Source: Roseburia porci
GTDB lineage: Bacteria; Bacillota; Clostridia; Lachnospirales; Lachnospiraceae
DNA: 64,000 nucleotides
Assembly: GCF_009695765.1 (NCBI RefSeq)
Contig: NZ_VUNI01000010.1
Coordinates: 1-64,000 of the forward strand
Direction: 5' to 3'
Shown here: in pieces, positions 57,044-64,000 of the stretch
Layout: the number at the start of each line of letters is the position of its first letter
How positions within the stretch are numbered: position 1 is the stretch's first letter
Translations under genes and position numbers: made by a program
Notes under the pieces: generated by a model
The model's input: only the letters and a program-made list of their open reading frames with translations
Database searches by the model: none
What the model was told of the DNA's origin: nothing

Positions 57044-58339
57044 TTATTCTTCCACAGTTTCTTCTGCGTTTAATTCCGTGATTCCATCAATGCGAAGTGT
57101 AAAATACGGTGCTGACCGGTATTTTGACTCCGCAAAATACGTACATCCATCCTCCGATGTAATTGCCTCCACAGTTTCTCCCGGATAGACCACCTCTCCA
57201 TTCTCTTCATTCAGTAAAGAAAGATCTACTTTTGCTTCTGAAACACTCCCGCCGCTCACGGTAAATGTCGATGTGTCAAAAACTTTACATGTTCCATCTG
57301 AGATTGCTGCTTCAATTTCTTCGACTTTCGCTTCAGTTCCATCCGCAGTCTCCGGTCCGAGCTGCGTGATCTTCACTGCATTTTCAGCATATCCACCGCA
57401 CCAGTCCTGCGGAAGTTTTTCCTTATGTAATGCCTTTTTAAAAAGTTCAAGATAATATGTTTTCCAGTTGCTTACTGCACTTGTCAGGGAAGCCGTCGGT
57501 GCAGTCTCTGACAGATCTGCGTTGCAACCCACATAATAAATAATCTGTCCCGCATCTTTTCTTGCCTGGATTGCTGCCGGAACTCCGGTTGATCCATCGT
57601 GCTGTCCAATGATCACGCATCCCAGATTCATAAGTGTGTCTGCTGCTGTTGTCTCAAGTTCCATATCATAATCCGTATGTGTATACTCGACATTCATGAC
57701 CACATTGGAAACCACAGATTTTATTCCCAGATAAAAAGCGGTATAATCGGAAACATTCTCTGCATCCGGATAAGAACCTACATATCCGATCCGGACTCTA
57801 CCCTCTTCATCCATACTTCCTTCCGGAATCTGATTGCCTTTTAGCATTTCCTCCAGTTTCATGCCTGCAACCACACCAGATACATATCTTGCTTCATAAA
57901 TATCGGTATATGCGTTGTAAAAATTATCGATCTGCGAAATCGCCGCATAATCTCCTCCTATACATACAAAGTTTACGTCCGGAAACTTTTCTGCGGCTTT
58001 CTTTATGTAATCCTGATGTACTCTGCTGTTTGCAATGATCAGACTGCATCCATCCTCTGTAAGCGACTTTGCTGCATCATAGCAGACATCCGATCCATCA
58101 ATTCTGGTCTTCCATTCAATATTATTTTCTGATATTCCAAGTTTCTTTGCTGCTGCCTGAATGCCATTAATATGAGCTTTTGTATAGCTTTCTGTTTCAT
58201 CGCCATTTAAGATCACACCAACTTTAAGTTCTGGCAAAGCCTCTTTCTTTCTGACATTTGCCCGTTCAGCCTGAATGCTTCCTTCTAATAATGCTGCGAA
58301 TAACACAACGACCAGCAAAGCACTTACGAATCTCTTCAT
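57044..58339 (-). CDS. Secreted BMP/PnrA-type binding protein
   Basis: 431 residues. An N-terminal hydrophobic signal (RFVSALLVVVLFAALLEGS) has no lipobox cysteine, unlike usual Gram-positive binding proteins. A BMP domain follows (LKVGVILNGDETESYTKAHINGIQAAAKKLG, GYVGSYPDAENVSDYTAFYLG, VIIGQHDGSTGVPAA). The C-terminal 80 residues carry extra sequence of unknown fold. BMP proteins bind nucleosides for ABC import; no permease or ATPase is nearby. Starts 12 bases after the rhomboid-like gene, so the two form an operon. Confidence 0.8.
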   Translation of the reverse strand: MKRFVSALLVVVLFAALLEGSIQAERANVRKKEALPELKVGVILNGDETESYTKAHINGIQAAAKKLGISENNIEWKTRIDGSDVCYDAAKSLTEDGCSLIIANSRVHQDYIKKAAEKFPDVNFVCIGGDYAAISQIDNFYNAYTDIYEARYVSGVVAGMKLEEMLKGNQIPEGSMDEEGRVRIGYVGSYPDAENVSDYTAFYLGIKSVVSNVVMNVEYTHTDYDMELETTAADTLMNLGCVIIGQHDGSTGVPAAIQARKDAGQIIYYVGCNADLSETAPTASLTSAVSNWKTYYLELFKKALHKEKLPQDWCGGYAENAVKITQLGPETADGTEAKVEEIEAAISDGTCKVFDTSTFTVSGGSVSEAKVDLSLLNEENGEVVYPGETVEAITSEDGCTYFAESKYRSAPYFTLRIDGITELNAEETVEE

Positions 58340-58351
58340 TCTGATACTCTC

Positions 58352-59251
58352 CTAATTCATTCGTTTTACATGCTTATGTGTAAACAGATGATCCTGACAG
58401 TATTCATAATTGCCCTCACACTTTGAACAATAACGGAATACCAGATTTGGATCATCTAACTCCGTGCGGCCACAGATTGCACATTTATGTTTGCTGATTC
58501 CAGATCCCGGTCTTGGTTCAGCTGCAAACTGCGCACGAAATTCTTTCTGTCTTTTCTTTTGTTTTCTTGAGACACGCTGTTTTGTAAAATAAAAGAAAAG
58601 TCCAAGGTTGATCAGTGCAAACACAATCTGGGCACTTAGCACAACTCCCATGATCATACCAACATTATGCCCAAGAACAGAGCCAAACTGGCTTCCAACA
58701 CGGAAATTTTCGTAAATCTCATAAGCCAGATCTGCGAAATAAAGAGCCAGCATCCATTTCATTTTAATCGGCAAAACAAAATACAGATTCACGGTCGCAT
58801 CCGGCATGCATAATGCAAGCGCCATAAACGTGGTCAACAGTAAATAATAGGTCGTCAGGCTGACATTCACGCCGGAAAGTCCGGTCAGAAGATAACATAC
58901 AAAATATGTGATGAGACCTCCAATATCACTGAGAATGATTCCACCTATGAAATAAACATTCATCTTAAAACTTCCAAAGATCTGTTCCAGTGTGTGTCCC
59001 ATCGGAATCAGGCAGATCAGAAACAGCAATGTGAAAACAAGTTTTCCTGACGGTGGAATCAGAATCCATGTCACAAGCCTCCAGATCTGACCATGTAAGA
59101 TCGCATTGACATTGAATGTCAGGAAATCAAACAGACCACTTGCAAGATAACTGATTGCATAGCCGATCAAAATTGCAATGATCAGATATCTGTGTATATC
59201 CGGGATTGCATACCTTCCCCATTTTCGCTCTAATTTATCCATCCAGTTCAT
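58352..59251 (-). CDS. Rhomboid-like membrane protein with C-terminal zinc finger, probably proteolytically inactive
   Basis: Six or so helices in about 25-235. The rhomboid L1-loop motif is present (HGQIWRLVTWILIPP), with MGHTLEQIFG after it and a histidine in the last helix (LGHNVGMIMGVV). The serine motif G-x-S-G in the fourth helix is not seen (GLSGVNVSLTTYY instead), so protease activity is doubtful. A basic linker (KQRVSRKQKKRQK) leads to a Cys/His finger (CAICGRTE..YCSKCEGNYEYCQDHLFTHKH). ATG 59251 behind AGGAGAG gives about 299 residues. Pairs with the BMP gene. Confidence 0.75.
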   Translation of the reverse strand: MNWMDKLERKWGRYAIPDIHRYLIIAILIGYAISYLASGLFDFLTFNVNAILHGQIWRLVTWILIPPSGKLVFTLLFLICLIPMGHTLEQIFGSFKMNVYFIGGIILSDIGGLITYFVCYLLTGLSGVNVSLTTYYLLLTTFMALALCMPDATVNLYFVLPIKMKWMLALYFADLAYEIYENFRVGSQFGSVLGHNVGMIMGVVLSAQIVFALINLGLFFYFTKQRVSRKQKKRQKEFRAQFAAEPRPGSGISKHKCAICGRTELDDPNLVFRYCSKCEGNYEYCQDHLFTHKHVKRMN

Positions 59252-59312
59252 ATAATCTCTCCTGTCCAGCAACGTTATGATGCTGTTTTAAAACGTATTT
59301 TATGCAGATTTT

Positions 59313-59342
59313 ATTATATCGACTTCTCCCCTCAATTGTCAA
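59313..59342 (-). promoter_or_regulatory. Promoter of the rhomboid-like/BMP operon
   Basis: Minus-strand TTGACA, 18-base spacer, TATAAT. Confidence 0.75.
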
Positions 59343-59383
59343 CGCAGCAGCACATTCTTCATAAAATGTTTAGAAACCCCGTA

Positions 59384-59412
59384 TTGTTTTTTGCATTTTC
59401 CTATCGTATAAT
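59384..59412 (+). promoter_or_regulatory. Promoter of the fused activase gene
   Basis: TTGTTT, 17-base spacer, TATAAT; leader of about 90 bases with a weak GTACTT/AAGTAC hairpin (59476-59493) just before the ribosome binding site. Confidence 0.65.
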
Positions 59413-59506
59413 GTAAGGAGTTTGCTTATAACATATAATAAGTAGAAAAGCATAAAAGATACTATTACGATACAAGTACTTTCCAGGAAGTACAACGGAG
59501 GATAAT

Positions 59507-62500
59507 ATGGAAAACAATACGTTACACAAATTGGGTATTGACATTGGTTCAACAACCGTAAAAGTTGCAGTACTGGATGATAAAGACGAACTGCTTTTTT
59601 CCGATTACGAACGTCACTTTGCCAATATCAGGGAAACTCTTTCTTCCCTTTTACAAAAAGCCTTTGATGCACTCGGCGATCGTAAAGTTGCACCAATGAT
59701 CACCGGATCTGGTGGATTGACCCTTGCCAAGCATCTGAATGTTCCATTTGTTCAGGAGGTAATTTCCGTATCTACCGCATTACAGCATTATGCTCCGCAG
59801 ACAGATGTTGCCATCGAGCTTGGTGGCGAAGATGCAAAGATCATCTATTTTGAAGGTGGCAATGTAGAACAGCGTATGAACGGAATCTGTGCCGGTGGAA
59901 CCGGTTCCTTTATCGATCAGATGGCATCCCTGATTCAGACAGACGCAACCGGTCTGAACGAATATGCCAAAAACTATAAAGCGATCTATCCGATTGCAGC
60001 CCGCTGTGGTGTATTTGCCAAAACAGATATCCAGCCACTGATCAACGAAGGCGCAACCCGCGAAGATTTATCTGCCTCCATTTTCCAGGCAGTTGTAAAT
60101 CAGACAATCAGTGGACTTGCCTGTGGTAAACCAATCCGTGGCCATGTCGCATTTCTTGGAGGACCTCTGCATTTCCTCGACCAGTTAAAAGCCGCATTTA
60201 TCCGCACTTTGAATCTGGACGACGAGCATGCGATCACCCCTGAGAATTCCCACCTGTTTGCAGCAATTGGTTCTGCCTTGAATTATAAGGAAGATCATGT
60301 CACAACACTTTCTGATCTTGTGAACAAGCTTTCTTCCGATATACATATGGAATTCGAAGTTGCCCGTATGGAACCTCTTTTTGCCGATCAGGCTGCTTAT
60401 GATGAATTTACCAGACGGCATCAGAATAACCATGTAAAAACTGCAGATCTTTCCACCTACGAAGGTAACTGTTACCTTGGAATTGATGCCGGTTCTACCA
60501 CAACCAAAATCGCACTGGTCAGTGAGTCCGGCGACCTTTTATATTCGTTTTACAGCAACAACAACGGAAGCCCGCTTGCAACTGCGATCCGTTCTATCCA
60601 GGAAATCTACTCCCTTCTTCCAGAGAAGGCTCATATTGTACATTCCTGCTCTACCGGCTACGGAGAAGCTTTGTTAAAAGCAGCTTTAATGCTGGATGAA
60701 GGAGAAGTTGAGACGGTTGCACATTATTATGCGGCTGCATTCTTTGACCCTAAGGTAGACTGTATCTTAGACATCGGTGGTCAGGATATGAAATGTATCA
60801 AGATCAAAAATCACACCGTTGACTCTGTACAGTTAAACGAAGCATGCTCTTCCGGCTGTGGTTCCTTTATCGAAACGTTTGCAAAATCATTGAATTTCTC
60901 TGTTCAGGACTTTGCAAAAGAAGCATTATTTGCAAAAAACCCGATCGACCTCGGAACACGATGCACCGTATTTATGAACTCCAAAGTTAAACAGGCACAG
61001 AAGGAAGGAGCAACCGTTTCCGATATTTCCGCAGGTCTTGCATATTCTGTAATTAAAAATGCATTATATAAGGTAATCAAATTATCCGATGCGAAGGATC
61101 TTGGTGAAAATATCGTTGTCCAGGGTGGAACTTTCTATAACGATGCGGTTTTGCGAAGCTTTGAAAAAATTGCCGGTGTACACGCTACCCGTCCGGACAT
61201 TGCCGGAATCATGGGTGCATTCGGTTGTGCTCTGATTGCAAGAGAACGTCATGAGGAAGGCTATCAGACAACAATGCTTACCATTGATCAGATCAATCAG
61301 CTGACCTATGAAACCAAACTTGCAAGATGTCAGGGATGTACCAACCACTGTCTGCTCACGATCAACAAATTCTCTGACAACAGACAGTACATCACCGGAA
61401 ACCGTTGTGAACGCGGTCTTGGAAAAGAAAAAAATAAAGAAAACATTCCAAACCTGTTTGAATATAAAAACAAGCGTATTTTTGACTATAAACCGCTTTC
61501 CAAAGAAGAGGCAAAACGTGGAACCGTTGGTCTTCCAAGAGTACTGAATATGTACGAGAACTTCCCATTCTGGGCTACATTCTTTACAAAACTTGGATTC
61601 CGTTTCGTACTCTCACCACAGTCCACTCGTAAAATTTATGAACTCGGAATCGAGTCCATTCCAAGTGAATCGGAATGTTATCCGGCCAAACTTGCACATG
61701 GTCATGTTTCCTGGCTCATCCATCAGAATGTAGATTTTATTTTCTATCCGGCAATTCCATATGAACGCAAGGAATTCCCGGATGCAAACAACCATTACAA
61801 CTGTCCGATCGTTACCTCATACTCTGAGAACATCAAAAATAATGTGGATGAGATCACCTCCGGACAGATGCGTTTCCTGAATCCATTTATGGCTTTTACA
61901 AACGAAGAAACACTCTCCCAACAGCTTGTGGCATGTTTCACAAAAGAATTCGGCATTCCGGAAAGTGAAATCCGCAATGCAGTATCCGATGCATGGAAAG
62001 AGCTTGAAGTCGTACGTCTGGAAGTCCGCCAGAAAGGGGAAGAAGTCTTAAAATATATGGAAGAGACTGGAAAACGTGGTATCGTGCTTGCAGGCCGTCC
62101 ATACCATGTTGACCCGGAAATCAACCACGGTATTCCGGAACTGATCAATTCCTATGGAATCTGTGTTCTGACCGAAGATTCTGTATCACATTTAGGTAAT
62201 GTAGAACGTCCTCTTATCGTTATGGATCAGTGGATGTACCATTCACGCCTTTATGCGGCAGCAAACTTTGTAAAAACAAGAGATGATCTTGACCTCATCC
62301 AGTTAAATTCCTTCGGATGTGGTCTGGATGCTGTTACAACCGATTGCGTAAATGATATTTTATCCGGTTCCGGCAAAATCTATACCTGCCTGAAGATTGA
62401 TGAAGTCAACAACCTTGGTGCTGCAAGAATCCGTATACGTTCTCTTCTTTCTGCCATCCGTGTCAGAGAAAAGAAACACGAAAAACGCACGATCAAACCT

Positions 62501-63778
62501 TCGAATTATGAGCGTGTAATATTCACAGAAGAAATGAAAAAAGCAGGATATACGATCATCTGTCCACAGATGTCTCCAATCCACTTTGAACTTCTTCTTC
62601 CTGCTTTCCAGGCTGCCGGTTATCATTTATCCATCCCGGATATCCCGGCAAGAGAATGTGTGGACGTCGGATTAAAATACGTAAATAACGATGCCTGCTA
62701 CCCTTCCCTGATCGTTGTCGGTCAGATTATGGCTGCTGTCATGTCCGGTAAATATGATATGAATAAAACAGCAATCCTGATCTCCCAGACAGGTGGCGGA
62801 TGCCGTGCGACAAACTACATCGGTTTTATCCGCCGTGCCCTGATTAAGGCCGGATATCCGGATGTTCCGGTTATCTCGATCAATATGGTAGGACTTGAGA
62901 AAAACCCTGGATTCACCTTCACGCCAAAGCTGATCCAGCATGGACTTTATGCACTTGAATTCGGAGATATCTTCATGCGTTGTCTGTACCGCGTAAGACC
63001 ATACGAAGCAGTACCAGGATCTGCCAATGCACTGCACGAAAAATGGAAAAAGAAAGTAATTGAATTTGTCTCACAGGATAAAATTCTTTCTCACAGAACT
63101 TACCGTAAGATGTGCCGTGAGATCATCCGTGACTTTGACAATCTGCCAATGCTCGATATCAAAAAGCCTCGTGTCGGTGTTGTCGGTGAGATCCTCGTTA
63201 AATTCCATCCGGTAGCAAACAACTACGTTGTTGACCTTTTGGAATCCGAGGGAGCGGAAGCAGTCGTTCCGGATCTTACAGACTTCCTGCTCTACTGCTG
63301 TTACAACCAGAACTTTAAAACAGATTATCTTGGTGATTCCAAGAAAGCGAAACGCATAAATAATCTGTTAATCAAATTCTTTGAATGGCTTAGAAAAGAT
63401 GCACGTGATGAACTTGCAAAGAGTAAACATTTTGAACCGACTGCCTACATCCAGGATACCGCAGAATCCGCCAAACATATTGTTTCCATCGGAAACCAGA
63501 CTGGTGAAGGCTGGTTCCTGACCGGTGAAATGATCGAACTCATCCACCAGGGAGCAACCAATATTATCTGCGCACAGCCATTTGCATGTCTGCCAAACCA
63601 CATTGTTGGTAAGGGTGTTATCAAAGAACTGCGCCATGAATATCCAACTGCCAATATTGTTGCGATTGACTATGATCCAGGTGCATCCGAAGTTAACCAG
63701 CTGAACCGAATCAAGCTGATGCTTTCTACTGCACAGAAAAACCTGAAAAAAGAACTTGAATCCGGACAGCACAACTAA
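59507..63778 (+). CDS. Giant fused 2-hydroxyacyl-CoA dehydratase activase/DUF2229/dehydratase-like protein
   Basis: 1423 residues, cytoplasmic. Two ASKHA-type activase domains lie in tandem. Domain 1 begins [14 protein letters not shown] (about 10) and has cluster cysteines Cys128 ([11 protein letters not shown]) and Cys167 ([11 protein letters not shown]). Domain 2 begins [14 protein letters not shown] (about 325) with Cys451 (SSGCGSF) and Cys486 ([11 protein letters not shown]). A cysteine motif follows (Cys608, 611, 615, 634; CQGCTNHC...GNRCERG), then DUF2229 and an HgdB-like region from about 1005 ([46 protein letters not shown]). Related proteins use ATP to push electrons into dehydratases or double-cubane proteins; the substrate here is unknown. 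ATG 59507 follows CGGAGG. Monocistronic. Confidence 0.9.
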   Translation: MENNTLHKLGIDIGSTTVKVAVLDDKDELLFSDYERHFANIRETLSSLLQKAFDALGDRKVAPMITGSGGLTLAKHLNVPFVQEVISVSTALQHYAPQTDVAIELGGEDAKIIYFEGGNVEQRMNGICAGGTGSFIDQMASLIQTDATGLNEYAKNYKAIYPIAARCGVFAKTDIQPLINEGATREDLSASIFQAVVNQTISGLACGKPIRGHVAFLGGPLHFLDQLKAAFIRTLNLDDEHAITPENSHLFAAIGSALNYKEDHVTTLSDLVNKLSSDIHMEFEVARMEPLFADQAAYDEFTRRHQNNHVKTADLSTYEGNCYLGIDAGSTTTKIALVSESGDLLYSFYSNNNGSPLATAIRSIQEIYSLLPEKAHIVHSCSTGYGEALLKAALMLDEGEVETVAHYYAAAFFDPKVDCILDIGGQDMKCIKIKNHTVDSVQLNEACSSGCGSFIETFAKSLNFSVQDFAKEALFAKNPIDLGTRCTVFMNSKVKQAQKEGATVSDISAGLAYSVIKNALYKVIKLSDAKDLGENIVVQGGTFYNDAVLRSFEKIAGVHATRPDIAGIMGAFGCALIARERHEEGYQTTMLTIDQINQLTYETKLARCQGCTNHCLLTINKFSDNRQYITGNRCERGLGKEKNKENIPNLFEYKNKRIFDYKPLSKEEAKRGTVGLPRVLNMYENFPFWATFFTKLGFRFVLSPQSTRKIYELGIESIPSESECYPAKLAHGHVSWLIHQNVDFIFYPAIPYERKEFPDANNHYNCPIVTSYSENIKNNVDEITSGQMRFLNPFMAFTNEETLSQQLVACFTKEFGIPESEIRNAVSDAWKELEVVRLEVRQKGEEVLKYMEETGKRGIVLAGRPYHVDPEINHGIPELINSYGICVLTEDSVSHLGNVERPLIVMDQWMYHSRLYAAANFVKTRDDLDLIQLNSFGCGLDAVTTDCVNDILSGSGKIYTCLKIDEVNNLGAARIRIRSLLSAIRVREKKHEKRTIKPSNYERVIFTEEMKKAGYTIICPQMSPIHFELLLPAFQAAGYHLSIPDIPARECVDVGLKYVNNDACYPSLIVVGQIMAAVMSGKYDMNKTAILISQTGGGCRATNYIGFIRRALIKAGYPDVPVISINMVGLEKNPGFTFTPKLIQHGLYALEFGDIFMRCLYRVRPYEAVPGSANALHEKWKKKVIEFVSQDKILSHRTYRKMCREIIRDFDNLPMLDIKKPRVGVVGEILVKFHPVANNYVVDLLESEGAEAVVPDLTDFLLYCCYNQNFKTDYLGDSKKAKRINNLLIKFFEWLRKDARDELAKSKHFEPTAYIQDTAESAKHIVSIGNQTGEGWFLTGEMIELIHQGATNIICAQPFACLPNHIVGKGVIKELRHEYPTANIVAIDYDPGASEVNQLNRIKLMLSTAQKNLKKELESGQHN

Positions 63779-63784
63779 TACATA

Positions 63785-63822
63785 GCAAGAAGCCCTGGTA
63801 TGGCGACCAGGGTTTCTTTTGA
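63785..63822 (+). terminator. Terminator of the fused activase gene
   Basis: Stem AAGAAGCCCTGGT/ACCAGGGTTTCTT with a 6-base loop, ending in a T-rich run. Confidence 0.8.
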
Positions 63823-63857
63823 TTTACACTTTATTTATTTAAGGATTTAACTATGGC

Positions 63858-63881
63858 ATAACGTTTTAAAGCGAACGTTAT
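63858..63881. repeat. Short inverted repeat
   Basis: Perfect 8-bp arms ATAACGTT/AACGTTAT around 8 bases, just after the partial gene at the right edge. There is no clear T-run on either strand, so a terminator role is uncertain. Confidence 0.4.
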
Positions 63882-63891
63882 CAAACTTTAT

Positions 63892-64000
63892 TTATGCATT
63901 TGCTGCAAGCTGCTTACCTAAGTTTTCGCAATCAGCCAATACATCGCTATCCGGTGTTTCATTGCAGATCAGACCTTCTCCGTTTAATACGGTTGCGCCC
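63892..64000 (-). CDS. Flavodoxin-like protein, C-terminal end (cut by window edge)
   Basis: The last 35 codons of a minus-strand gene whose start lies beyond the window. The visible product (GATVLNGEGLICNETPDSD..., ending LGKQLAANA) resembles the C-terminus of short-chain flavodoxins, where a G-A-x-V...EGLxxxxxPD pattern precedes a final helix. A flavodoxin next to the fused activase would be a plausible electron donor, but only this tail can be seen. Confidence 0.6.
   Translation of the reverse strand, partial: GATVLNGEGLICNETPDSDVLADCENLGKQLAANA

Noticed and set aside
59476-59493. GTACTT/AAGTAC hairpin before the fused activase gene
   Set aside because: Only six base pairs and clear of the ribosome binding site; probably chance.

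Overview
The window comes from a spore-forming, anaerobic, low-to-moderate G+C Firmicute, most probably a Lachnospiraceae gut bacterium (Blautia/Dorea/Ruminococcus-like; the genus cannot be fixed from this sequence). The grounds are the sporulation genes (spoIIP, gpr, a GerMN lipoprotein), CIRCE/HrcA heat-shock control, Bacillus-like gene order in the housekeeping blocks, strong AGGAGG ribosome binding sites and a giant oxygen-sensitive type dehydratase-activase protein. Nearly all genes are ordinary chromosomal genes on the minus strand. The only mobile DNA is a transposase tail at the left edge. I see no rRNA, tRNA, CRISPR array or prophage.

Layout. 1-719: end of an IS1182-type transposase. 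850-4233: yajC, tgt and a cytoplasmic GH13 amylase. 4405-5517: aroC, divergent. 5633-11104: a block syntenic with Bacillus yrzL-yrrK-yrzB...yrrLMNO: ireB, ruvX, a DUF1292 gene, RNase J, an MltG-like stub, and the wobble-uridine modifiers trmR and trhP. 11108-16917: mtaB, an HPr-like gene, and the prmA-rsmE-cysteine desulfurase-thiI operon. 17084-18565: a two-domain PPK2. 18596-23705: hrcA-grpE-dnaK-dnaJ under CIRCE. 23743-26095: thiW-thiC behind a TPP riboswitch. 26170-31578: gpr, spoIIP, lepA, hemW. 31657-33101: rpsT and holA. 33140-35486: an amino-acid ABC transporter whose binding domain appears circularly permuted. 35552-38706: nadBCA under a palindromic operator. 38712-44976: comEA, a two-component system, a GerMN lipoprotein and comEC. 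45015-50236: the arginine genes argC-GNAT-argB-argD facing argG. 50305-59342: an ABC exporter pair, a GH25 lysozyme, a DUF2225 protein, glnS, and a BMP protein with a rhomboid-like protein. 59507-63778: a 1423-residue fused activase/dehydratase protein. 63892-64000: C-terminus of a flavodoxin-like gene.

How they work together. The ancestral order comEC-holA-rpsT-gpr-spoIIP-lepA-hemW-hrcA-grpE-dnaK-dnaJ-prmA-rsmE-mtaB is still readable right to left, but complete metabolic modules (nadBCA, the transporter, thiWC, PPK2, cysteine desulfurase-thiI) are inserted at gene borders. ARG-box-like palindromes lie at argC/argG and also just in front of the amino-acid transporter, suggesting one arginine regulon. 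Cofactor genes (NAD, thiamine, thiolated tRNA) each carry their own local control.

Most unusual items: the apparently permuted binding-protein/permease fusion, the giant double-activase fusion, a rhomboid-like protein with a zinc-finger tail paired with a secreted BMP protein, a GNAT gene in place of argJ, an HPr-like protein without the active histidine, and a 5'-leader hairpin hiding the comEA ribosome binding site.
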